This document shows, piece after piece, positions 24,020-35,900 of a stretch of DNA of 64,000 nucleotides. The position numbers were made by a program, and so were the translations under genes. A model generated the notes under the pieces. That model did not search any database. It saw only the letters and a program-made list of their open reading frames with translations, and was not told where the DNA came from. How positions within the stretch are numbered: position 1 is the first letter of the stretch; every line of letters starts with the position of its first letter. The DNA comes from Datisca glomerata (Eukaryota; Streptophyta; Magnoliopsida; Cucurbitales; Datiscaceae). The stretch spans positions 62,001 to 126,000 of the forward strand of contig QANY01000099.1 in assembly GCA_003255025.1 (NCBI GenBank), written 5' to 3'.

Positions 24020-24247
24020 AATCCTATATATGGTGTATTTGATGATTTTTTGGGTATATCAGAAGTATATTGATGATATACCGATTTGAAAGATTTTAGA
24101 ATTAATAATGTAATTAATACTCAAAATTTAAAATTTGAAATACATAATCTATATATGGTGTGTTTTATGATTTTTTGGGCATATCAGAGGTATAAAGATG
24201 ATATACCAATTTGAAAGATACTAGAATTAATGATGTAATTAATACTC
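24020..24247. repeat. ~100-bp direct duplication
   Basis: Two blocks (about 24027-24126 and 24148-24247) share TATATATGGTGT, GATTTTTTGGG, a GATGATATACC block, and AATGTAATTAATACTCAAA. A shorter motif, AGTGTTCTGAAATCAACAA, is also repeated at about 24246 and 24297. The left edge carries the short repeat shared with 4480-4580. Confidence 0.85.
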
Positions 24248-24259
24248 AAATAGTGTTCT

Positions 24260-25318
24260 GAAATCAACAATTTCACCTGAAATATTTGGATCCAACAGTG
24301 TTCTGAAATCAACAACTTTAGTCGATTTTACATCCTCTAAAGCTAAAAAATGTTGTTCGACTTTAAAATTGGTTCATCAACCGCGACCTAAAAATGTCAT
24401 TTTTAGAACCATTAATTTGAAGTTGGCGTGACACTTTAGAAAGCTTAATCTCGCCTTTGGATCATTAAACTATAATTGGTTCCAATATTAACTTAAATAT
24501 GAGGTATATGTTTAGCCTCCAAATTTTCATAAAAGGCACATGATTTAGGGTGAGTTTGTGACCACATGTTACTTTAAAAATGTTACTTTAAATCACATGT
24601 TAATAATATATTATTATTTGATACACATTTTTGTATGTTGAATTACTTCTACAAAAACACATCCTCTAGTATTTTCTAAAATACTTTTGTACGCACATAA
24701 TATGTTTAAAAATATAGGCAAATGCTTATTAGAAAAAAGTGTATGACATAATTACGAACTAAAATAGTATTACTTAAATTTATTAAACACTTCTAGTCAT
24801 AAACATTAATAAACACACTCTCACACGTGAGTTTACGTGGCCACGCACAACTGTTTACATTTGAAGAAATAGACAAAGAACGTAATCATTATTCTGATAA
24901 GATTTAGTTAATGAAATCAATTTTAAACTTAATCAAGTTTTTAGATTTTTTATTGTTAGGGTTAAAAGAAATTGTAATTTTATCGCTGACGCTACAACTA
25001 TCTATAATCTAGGTCATGGTAGAATTAGTCTACATAATTACTTCCTTTCTCCTAAAATTTCTTGCTCGATTGAGTCAGATAAAGTGATTGTAAGAGGTAT
25101 GCCTAAAACCACTATAATGATTATTTGAGGTTTTCTTTTAATAATAATTTAGTTTAGTTAAAAAAACTTAACTTTATCAGTATTCTTATTGATCTGTAAC
25201 AAACAACACCTAAAATGTTCAAGTAATTTTTGTAGGTACTTAAAGCCTATAAATAGTGAATTAAATTTTTCAATAATCAAAAGAATTAGTAGGCCAAACA
25301 TGTAGATTTTTTATTGAA
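24260..25318. other. AT-rich intergenic DNA
   Basis: Nothing recognisable; no long frame, no clear repeat structure beyond simple AT-rich sequence. Confidence 0.5.
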
Positions 25319-25450
25319 TAAATTACAGTTTTACCACCTGCTGTTTAGGGTAATTTTTATTTTAGACCCTATATTTTAAAAATTTATAAAGTAGACCCTA
25401 CAGTTATATTTTACCTTCACGTTAGACCTTCCGTTAGATCTCCGCTTAAA
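25319..25450 (+). repeat. Left terminal inverted repeat
   Basis: This arm pairs with 26206-26336. It begins TAAATTACAGTTTTACC and ends CTCCGCTTAAA. Confidence 0.85.
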
Positions 25451-26205
25451 AATATTAACAGTCCGTCACGGCTTTGCTGATGTGGCAAGTAATTTAACGC
25501 CACGTCAGTTTTTTAACTACCCCAACAGCCACATGGGAGCAATTACCTAAATTACCCCTTTATTCCCCCATCTTTCTTCTTCCCTAAGCTTTGGCATGAT
25601 GCTCGCAGACCTTATGCTTCTTATAGTACTGCTTGGCATCGCTGAGATCAGTCGAGCACTTCTCAGCCTAGCAACACCGCATCCCACCACCTCCTCCTCC
25701 ATCGCCCCCTTTCTTTACCGAGGTCCCACTTCCCACAATTACTTTCTTCTTCTTATCCTCATCTTCCTCCAATGTGACAGCCTCTTTCTTCACCTTCTCC
25801 TTCCAAATTTACATGTTTTTCTGTTATTGGTGATGGATTACTTCAGTTTTTACCACATCCATGAAGGACCCAGATCAGTTTCTGCTATTGTGATGTAAGG
25901 ATCTTTATTTCTTCGACCAACTGAATCTCCATCTTTTTACCTTAAATTATTCTTTCGGATTAGGTTTACTCCCATAAGCACTCACTTTGGTATTTCTGGG
26001 GTTGTAATGGGTTGCTTAACTTTCAACGCTCCTCGATATTTTCTTTTGGATCTACCTTTTTTTACGAAAATTTATTTTTGGATGAAGTTTATCTTTAGAG
26101 TTCTTTGCTCTGTCTCCCCCCTCTCTCTTTGTTTGTTGGAGTTTGAACTCAGGGAAGAAGAAAGAGAGGGAAAAGGAATCATGGTTTTATTGGAGAAACG
26201 AGGGA

Positions 26206-26336
26206 TTTAAGCGGAGATCCAACGGAAGGTCTAACGTAAATGCAAAATATAATTATAGAGTTTACTTTACAAATTTTTAAAGTGTAGGTCTAAAATAAAA
26301 ACTATCCTAAATTATAGAGGGTAAAAATATAATTTA
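26206..26336 (-). repeat. Right terminal inverted repeat
   Basis: Reverse complement of the left arm, starting TTTAAGCGGAGATCC on the + strand and ending GGTAAAAATATAATTTA. Confidence 0.85.
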
Positions 26337-26968
26337 CCATTTTTTACCCTTTTTATTTTAAAAAATTTACTATGAATTTACGATTTTTTTTCCAATTAAC
26401 CTTAATTTTCTGCTCCAAACCCACCAGACATCCGAACAATGGCTTAGAATTCTGACACACACTCGGCGTTTCCATAATTTTTCTCGGGAAAAAGAACATT
26501 TGGTTCAACCCACCGGAGTTTTAAAACGAAGACGTAAAAAATGCAGTGGAATCCCTCGTCAAATTTTTTTTTCTAAAACTCCCAAATCTTTCATAGGTCT
26601 GTCAAATAACCTCGCATTGTAAATTTTTCTTATTTTTGATTGAAATTTCTATTTTGTTTTAAATGATGTAATTTGAGACGAGATTCGAAGATGTTTTTGG
26701 TGGTGAGTTGGGCATTTTAGTTTGATAATCGTGCCAATGCGGAGCCGTTGGTCTATCAAATCTATTGAACTTTTTCGGAATTGTGGAGAGGAAGCCGTCT
26801 GGGAGACAAAAGAGAGAGTTCGGAAAAACGAGGAGAAAGACAGAGAGCAGGTATAGAGCTACAATAATTTCTTCCCATCTTCTCAAGCACTTCAATTTGC
26901 GCATTAGGGATTCGCCTTGCTCTGGGCATAGGCGGGTTCCCAAGCGCGCATTGATTTATACTGCAACA
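26337..26968 (+). promoter_or_regulatory. Presumed promoter and 5' leader of the MOM1-like gene
   Basis: This 630-bp gap lies between the terminal-repeat element and the start codon. The proximal 200 bp lack in-frame stops upstream of the ATG, but the first in-frame ATG is at 26969, so I treat the rest as 5' leader. No TATA box or transcription start can be fixed from sequence alone. The adjacent element ends only about 630 bp from the start codon, so it may overlap the promoter. Confidence 0.4.
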
Positions 26969-29900
26969 ATGGATTCCTCTGGTCTAAGGAGGTCAGGAAG
27001 AGATGTATCATTGAAGAAAACGTTAGTTGCATTTTCAAATACTAGGAAATCTGAGCGACTAGTGAAGCAAACACCACAAACGCCTGCGGTGAAAAGGAAA
27101 TCTGAGAGAACTGAAAAGCAGCAGGGGCCAAGTCCTCTTAGGAGGTCAGAGAGAGGTAAAAAGCAGTCACCCTCCACTTCTTCAGGATCGAAAAAATCAT
27201 ATAAGAGTTGCTCAAGCTCATCAGATATGAGGCCAGGAGAAGATAGAAAAGAGAAGGGTGTTGAGCAGTTACTAAATTCAGGAGAAGTTGGGAAAAGTGG
27301 AAAACATAATGTGCAGCCTGGAGAGGTTAGAGTTAAAAGGATGGATGCTCGCGCTTACAGGGCGTTGTTTAAGAAACAACCAAAGAAAGTTAATATAGCA
27401 GGTGTGAATTATTTTTCCTTCTTTCAGTACCTAGGACATTCCTTGCCATCTATATGAAGTCATGTCCTCTTGAGGCGAGTGTGGTTCAAATCATTGTTAT
27501 GAAAAGATGCTAATGTACTAGCGTTATCCTATTGGGATTATGCTAATGTACTAGCGTTATCCTATTGGGATTATATGTTGATTTTGACCATCCAAACTAT
27601 GTCAACAATAACTAAAGAGCTTATATTTGAAACAAGCAGATCATACTTGCATTAAACCACTTACTATTTGGCTTGTTGTTTGCTTGTATTTTGAATTAAT
27701 TTGTATAAAATCTACTTTTCTTTGATCTTGAACATCATCAAAGAAACATTTTTATATATGGCTTAATTTTAACATATATTTTACCAACTAAATGATTTGA
27801 AGTAACCTACACTCATCATACCACGTTCCCGCAGCGCGTTTGTTTTACATTTTGTTTCCTGTTCTGCATATTGTGGAGCTCGGTGTTTTAGGTAACAGAA
27901 GTCTACGGTAAATGCTGTGAGATATGAAATAAAGTGGATTGAAAGCAACTTATGTCATCTTTAGCTAAATTATATGCATGTCATAATTTGGATTTCAAAA
28001 GTCTGTTTTTTTACAGATAGGATTATTAGATTTTAACATAGGTTCTGTTTCAACTCGCTTGTTTATTTCATGACTTCTCTTTGGGTGTCCATGTCGAAAC
28101 ATTTTAGGATGTTTGTCTAGTTCTTTATTAACTCTGATTGGTTTGCTGTTTGTCTAGGCTGATTTTGGTTTTTGGTTGGATTGCTTATCCACCAAACCAT
28201 TTTGTAATTACTTTTCTCATCAATACAAATCTTTTTTTCTTATAAAAAAACTCCCTTGTTTATTTTGCACTTTTGCAAAACACTGCTGAGTTTGTTTCGT
28301 CTACTCCATCAGTAGGTCATCGGGAAGAGCAGAATATTATAGACAAGTTCATTCTTGGTGGCATTGATGGCGAAAATGATTGCAGTGAGAAGAGGGAAGA
28401 ATTGAGAACTTCAGAAGGAGATTTGGTGGGAGTTGATGACCCTGTTTGTGAAATTACCAAGGAAGCATTAAAGAAAAATGAAGTGAAATGCTCAAGTCTG
28501 AAGCATGGCTCTGGGGAGCAAGCTCCTGAATGTGAAGTTGGGAATGGCGTGGGACTGTCCTTGGATGGTTCTTGTATACCTACATCCCATGATACCCTGG
28601 TTGAACAGATTTCCAACGGATTTGGAAGGGATGATAAGGAATTCTCTGAGGAAAAAATTCAACAAGCAGTATTAGTAGATTCTATGGTAGATAATGAGAG
28701 AAATGCTGAGCATATTAATTTGAATAGCGATTGTGAGTTGACATCCTTGAAAAGAAAAAGGAACTCTATGGACTCAGATACTGGTGGCATGCCTTCTTCA
28801 TCATCTTTGTGTAATACACGTGATCTAGTTGAGACATGCAACACATGTTCTAAGAGGCAGAGGTATTGATCTGCAGAAAATCATCCTTTTTTCGCTTTAA
28901 AATGCTTTATTGCTTGGTATGTTAAAAAAATGAGAGACAAACCTTTTCTACATATATTATAACTATTTAAAATTGATGCCATCGCTCCATCTCTTTATGT
29001 TTCGCTCCATCTCTTTATGTTTCGCTCCATCTCTTTATGTCTCCCTCCATCTCTTTATGTCTCCCTCCATCTCTTTATGTCTCTCTCACACGCATGTGTG
29101 TGTGCACACACTCAGCCAGTGGAAGGCTTATGCATATATGAACACAGAGCACGCTTGTTGATCTTTAGAAAATATTTTTTTTCATAAGAACTAACAAAAA
29201 TTATATTTCATGTAAAATATTGACAAAGAGATAAAGGGGATGAGAAATCCCCCAAAACAGAGTAAAGATCACTTTACAACTTACAAATTCTCTCTAGTTT
29301 GAGAACAACAAAAAAAAGGGGTAACTTTGAAAGAGTTTCGAGGTATATGCCCCACTTGGAAGCTATGAATGTAATATCACCCCACAAAAGATTAACATCC
29401 GTAAAACGATCTTCAAATGTCATGTTATTGCTTTAAGACCATATCACCCAAAATGTAGCTAGCATCGAACATCTCAAAAGAATAGATAACCGTTTGTTAG
29501 CACTTTTCCGGAAATGGTACAAGGCTCAGAAGAGAATGGACTCCTTTTAGGAAATTGAAAAAATTCCCACTTCTCTGTTTGATCTGCAAAAATTATTACC
29601 ACACAGAAACAAAAGCTAGGAAACCTTTTTCCTCAGAACCCTTTTTGTACTTCTTTCTCTCTTTTTCAATACAATTTTCGTTTCCTATAATAAAGAAGCT
29701 AATCTGCATCTGTGTTTTTTTCATCATTCATCGTTCAAAGATATTTCATCTGTTTCCATTAGTAGATATTCTTTCTTGATGCTTCCATATATCTATCTTT
29801 CATATTTTGCAGGACAGATGATCATTCAACAAAGCAGGAGTTTTGCTCTTGCACAAAAATAAACCAGCAGTCGTATGACACCTTTGTTGATCTGGTTGGT

Positions 29901-32900
29901 TTGTTTTTTATTTCATTTTTTCTTCTCTTATTTTTTTTGTTTTATACTTCTTTTCGGCATCTGGGTATGTGAATTTTAGCTTTCTCTCTCTCTCCCCAGT
30001 TTTCTTGATGTAGTTACAAGTTTTATTCACAAATCAGAAGTAAATCCCAGAAATGGGTCTAGACAAGCAGAAGTAAAAAAAGTGACTATTCTGATCAAAA
30101 GAAAAACAAAAGGAAGACAAACCTTATCAACAATTATCTTGGATTGAACCAAAAAACAACTCTATAATGAGAATATCCCAAATCCATGAGAAGAATATTC
30201 ATCCCCACTTAAGGGCCTGTAATTCCTCTCCTTTCAAAGACACCAAAATCTTAAATAGGATATCCCAAGCATTAGGAGCCCCCGTAAAACAACAAGATCC
30301 ATCCAACATTAGAAACTCATTGATGCTCCCATGCCTAATTCAAAATATCTGCAAATCTTCACCCTACACCACAAAGGAAGGAGTGGTGTAATAAGAAGTT
30401 GAGAATTGATTCTTCCTCCATATTGCATGAGCCGCACCACAAAGAAAGGGGGGGGGGGGGTTGATCTTTCCAGTCTAAGGCATTTGATATTTTGAACAAA
30501 AAGATATCTAGCATGAGTCTGTTTCCTGTTTCCTGGACTGTTAGTTTAAGTATGAAATTGGTGTCATAATGTGACGGTGTTTCAGTGAATAATCTGATTT
30601 CTGTAAAGATTTGTAAGGCTTGGCCCAAACGGTGTTGGATTTACTTGAGTGATTATCCTACAGTTGGAACACCAATATATTTACTCTCTTAGTGGATTGA
30701 TAAGTGGCTTTTGTGCTAGCTCCTCTGATTGCTATTTGCTTTCAGGTTTTGTTATTTACTTTCTTTCTGGTGCATTGCCTCAGGACAGAGTTGAACCTGA
30801 AGTTAGGGTCTGCATGGAACTTTCTGGAAACTCTAAGAATGATATCATGCAAAAAGAATCTTCTAATGATCTTGAAACAATATCCAACCAAAGTTCATGC
30901 TACGTCTGTAATCTTGGAGGGAAGCTCATGTGAGTATCTCCGCTAATTGGCTTATCTATTATTTTCTGGTGCCTTTAGTATTCAGGTCATCAGGTGAAAT
31001 ATGAGATGTTTGTAACATGTGAGTGGGTCCATGTTTCATATATGTTGTTTCTCATATATGTGTTTTCCTATTCTTTTTCACTTCTTAAATCTTGATTTAT
31101 GTTACAAGGTCCACTGGTCCAGGGTAGGAGGCTTTTAATAGTCTAACTGTACGTCTTATAATAGTTAAGGTTTTTGTTGAATGACACTCGTAGGATCCAT
31201 AACAACTGTTCATTATGACCTTATGTTATCATGAAGTTGTGCCTAAAAGTTGACTTGAAGAACATAATGCAAAGTATTAAGGATATTTATATTGACGATT
31301 CAATGTGCATAGATGGGGAACAGTGTATTCTTACCAAAATAAGATGGAGAGTGGTTAAAAATGCTTCCAATTTAACAAATGTTCGGTAGAAGTTGATACA
31401 AGTAATAGGGGTAGATATGACTAGTCGTGTTTTTTAGTATGAATATTCTCGTGATATGGACCAATATATCAGAATTAAGAGTAGTGTAATCATTCAGTTA
31501 TTATTAGGTTATTGACATACTCTTGTAATTCAACCTAATGGTTTTGTTGTTGCTCCTTGGATTTTCCAGATGCTCTAAACTTTTTAGTTTCTCGCAGTTT
31601 TACTTAAATGATGTTCCCTTTGGTGTTCATTTAATGGTTCTGATTATATAATTCTTTTGGTTTAGGTTGATGTTATCCCATAAAGCATTAGGTTGATGTT
31701 ATCCCATAAAGCATTTGATAAACAAGTTAATAGAGAATTATTTATATAATCTGCATGTTCTGGAATATAACAGTTTTTAAAGTATGGTAAATTGATTTAC
31801 TATTAATGCTTTATATCATATATTGTACATTCTTCTTCCACACTAAATACAGCTCAGTTTATAAGATTTCCTAATGTCATGGTACATTGCTAAAGCACGA
31901 TGTTTAGTACAATTCTATATGATCCTATCCAATGCAACTCTAGTAATAATAACTCCTGCCATTTAAACCTTCACTCTGTAATTTTCTCCTTTTTGATTTG
32001 TACTTTAACTTTCATCTTTCCTTTTAGACGTTGCGAAGGAAAAGAATGCAAAAGAAACTTCCATCATTCTTGCCTCGATCCCCCTCTGGACGATGTTATC
32101 TTTGGAGTTTGGCACTGTTTTGTTTGCGTTAAGAAAAAGATAGAATGTGGCGTGCATTCAGTATCAGATGGTGTAGAGTCAATCTGGGATGCAAGAGCAG
32201 TGGAAGTATCTGACAATGATGGTATGGATGGAAAATGACATCAGAATATAAGTTTTATCTGTTGGATGTTTGGAAAGATTTTCCATGTTGATATCTTTGC
32301 CTATTCTATTATTCGAACTGCTTCTCTTTCATTAATTAACTTATGACGTTTCTGTTGACTTTTTCCTATGCTACTCTCTTCCAGGATTGCACAAACAGAG
32401 ACAATTTTTCGTTAAATACAAAGATCTTGCTCATGTTCATAATCGATGGGTGCCAGATAGTGAATTGCTCGCTGAAGCTCCATCCCTTGTTGCAAATTTT
32501 AACAAAAAAGATCAGGTTTCTTATTATATTTATGAAGATACGTGTTGTTTCATCTATAATAGAAATTGTCAACTTATTTATGGATACCAAAAAGAAATAA
32601 AAAGAAATTACAAACTTTTTCCGACAGATACAATTTGCTGTGATGAGATTGAGATGCTTTTGCATGTGACTTGATCTCTCATTGTTTGATGCCTCGTCGG
32701 AGCTGTTTCATCTAATATAAGTTTGCCTCTTCTGAATGATAAAACAACATAGAGTGGTTTAACTCTTTCAGTATTGATGCTCGTCCCACCATCTAGTGTA
32801 TTCTCTGAATTGCTTCCTCCACCCCTCAAATTAACGGAAAGAAGGATAGTTAGAGAATGGAGTTATGATAGTTGGATATTAGTGATATGACTCGTATTCT

Positions 32901-35900
32901 TAGGTGATAATTTATGCTTTCAGGTGCCAAGATGGAAGCAGGACTGGGCTCTGCCACATCGTTTGCTACATAAAAGATTGCTACTTTCTCCCACGAGTTG
33001 TGCCGATAGGGAGCTTGGCAGGGAGAAGCTGGGTTGCCAATATGAATGGCTTGTGAAATGGCGTGGGCTTGATTATGAGCATGCCACATGGGAGTTGGAG
33101 AATGCGTCATTTTTAGGATCAGCGGAAGGTCGTGGCCTAATACAGGATTATGAAAATCGTCGCAGAATGGCAAAAGTAACTTCTTATTTTTCTCGAGTTA
33201 ATAAGGTATCTAAATTGATGTTTGTTCATAATTAGTTATGCATCTGTTAATTCTTCTACTCTTGAAAGTATAGCATTTAAAGCATTATCAGCTGCCAATT
33301 CTAAGTTTTCTACATGAAACAGAGTCAGTTTCATTAGAAAAATATAGTTGTTAGAGACCATAAATTGTTGGAAAAAAATTGACATCTTCATTTTAGCATC
33401 CGCCTCTGATGGAGATATGGATATAATAGAGGATAAATTGATTATCATTTCAGCGGGTTAAAAAATATCTTTTAGTCCATATAATAAGCTGAGGGTTTAG
33501 GTTTTCAAAAATGTAATTGTTCTTCTGCTTACTTCATCTAATAACTAATTTGTCCATTTTACCTCCATTTCTTCTCGGCTTTTGTATTAAAATGCAAAAT
33601 CTACATTCAATCTTAATCCCACAAAATGACACTTAGTTTGCAAATCTAGCACAAAACAATATGGTGATCAGGGTGGTTTTAGAAATAATATTGGAATGTC
33701 AGAATAGTATCCTCTATTTATGATGCTCTAGAAATGCCAGAACCTTCTGGAAGTACTTTTATCTATTAAATTTTGAATAATGGTAAATTTGAGGTTGGCA
33801 GAAGTTACGTTATCTATTTATAAATCTGCACAAATCAAAACATTTTATGGCTAGGTACGATTTAACTCATCTTATTTTATGGCGTGATTTTTTTTCTGTA
33901 AATCATGTTGGTTTGTACCTTCAGATACTGGAGAGGAAAAGAACTGTACCGGTTAAATTGTCACAGCTGAACGCTGGAAATTCATCGGGAATGGACAATA
34001 ATTATCTAGACTATGTTAACAAACTGCGTGAATATTGGCACAGAGGCCAGAATGCTGTTGTTATTGATGATCAGGTGGGTAAAAAAATGTACTTTTTTTG
34101 GCATTTCAGCATATTAGAGTATGGTTTGATTATTAATATCAAGGATTTGACGAGATGAGAGAGTCCAATGACCCAGGCTAGATAATGTTTCTTATTAAAT
34201 AAAATGTGAAGGATAGGGTTAATTAGTCTGATGGAAGCATAAATGATAATATATCAGTCTGATATTACTTGTTTAATTCCGCCAATATGGTGATGCGATG
34301 TGATTATAAATTTAGTATCTGAATGAATGTGGAATTTATGGATGTGAACATATTGTTTTTAATGTCTAATTGTGATTGTCTATTCACTTTACTGATGAAG
34401 GTTCCAATATAAAGGCGTATGTGTATTCATCGAAAGGGAATAAACCAAATACTGAATTTCGTTGAAAAACTCAAGTAGTTTTTGTGGTTTCTGATAGATG
34501 TAGTGTAGTGAATAGTTTATATTTTACTATCCTTGAATTAATGAATTGGATCAGACCTTCCTATTGTGAAATGAACATGTTCAGTCACTTTATTTGGTTC
34601 TTTCATTTGATTTCTTGGTTTATCATATTGCAATGTTTATGTTGAAACCAACGTGCACGTTTAGATATGTTAGTCAATATCTCCTCAGTGAATCTTTTTC
34701 TGCTGCTGTATCAATTTTCTGCTCTTTTTAGTATTGTTTGCCTGTTTCGCACTTGACACATGCCATGAGTGTGACCAACTGTGAAGTCTGTTTTTCTTCT
34801 TTTCTTTTATAATTTATAACTTAACTTGTGAAGTGTTGGTTGATGAGAGTCAGAAGAGTATATCCTTTTAAATACTTTCATAATTTATAACTTAACATTT
34901 ATCCCATGGCCATGGACAATTAATAAGTATGTTATGACTATATATTTGTTGAGACTATAGATTCTGCTCTTTCAGAGATCTGGAGTTCTGTGTGCCGAGA
35001 AGTTGCTGTCAAATGATTATAGTTTTTCTTTCTTTTTTCAGGAGCAAATGAGGAAGGTTGCTGCATTTATTATAACTTTGCATCGGGATGTGTATCGGCC
35101 TTTTTTAATTATCTCAACTTCTACGGCACTCAGTTTATGGGAAAATGAGTTCTTGCGTTTTGCACCATCTGTTAATGTGGTGGTTTACAAGGGAAACAAA
35201 ATGAAACGCAGAAGCATTAGAACGTTGGAGTTTTATGAGGAGGGTGGCTGCGTCTTGTTTCAGGTTCTTATAACCCTGTCAGAAATAATAGTGGAGGTAT
35301 TTCTTTTCAGCTACATTAATTTTTCTTTGAGAGGATTCTTGTGGATTCGAGAAGTGGTAGATAGTTCTATTAGTTATTATGGCACAAAGATTATTGTCCC
35401 CTCAGCAAGTTATAGTTCTATTCTTCTGTGTAAACTGCTGCAACTATTATCTTGTTTCAATATAGATTTTTCTTCAATTTTTTCATGAAAAAGTTTTGCC
35501 TCAATGCAAGATTATCATCTTGCAACTCATTATATGTATTCTGTTGACCTCTTTTTATTGTCTTTCAGGATCTAGATGTGTTGAGGAACATAGGATGGGA
35601 AACAATAGTAGTTGACCACTGCGAAGGCTCTATAACTTCATCACATTTTGAACAAATTAAGACGCTAACTACAGATATGAGGCTTCTTCTTCTCGCTGGT
35701 CAATTGAAGGTTTGTTTCCTCTTGTGCTTTATAGTATTTCCTGACCAGTTCGCTTATCCGGTGCTTTATTGATTTTGCAGGATTGCAAAGATGAGTACAG
35801 TAATGTGCTTTCTCTGTTAGACTTCAACGGTGAATCGGGTAATGATGATGACCACATAATAAGTTCTGATGACAACATGGGGAAATTGAAAGAGAGGTTT

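Larger units (their letters stand above)
25319..26336. mobile_element. Non-autonomous element with ~131-bp terminal inverted repeats (Mutator-like)
   Basis: The left arm 25319-25450 and the reverse complement of the right arm 26206-26336 align almost end to end, sharing TTTTTATTTTAGACC, GTTAGACCTTCCGTT and GATCTCCGCTTAAA. Long terminal repeats around a short non-transposase interior (about 755 bp) fit a Mutator-like MITE or Pack-MULE. The interior has + strand frames at 25596-25898 and 26007-26210 with no domain I recognise; a captured gene fragment is possible. No 8-9-bp target duplication is visible, so the exact ends or the superfamily are uncertain. Confidence 0.8.

Noticed and set aside
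26765..26968. Upstream in-frame extension of the MOM1-like first exon
   Set aside because: The frame is open for 68 codons but begins with TTG, not ATG. The first in-frame ATG is 26969, in good context.
28273..28312. Earlier start of exon 2
   Set aside because: The frame is open, but the acceptor with a pyrimidine tract (TTTCGTCTACTCCATCAG) ends at 28312 and gives the correct phase with the strong donor GCAG|GTGTGA at 27401.
28973..29161. Short + strand frame with repeated Ser/Phe/Leu peptide
   Set aside because: It is the translation of the 20-bp intronic tandem repeat plus a CA-rich stretch and lies inside an intron.
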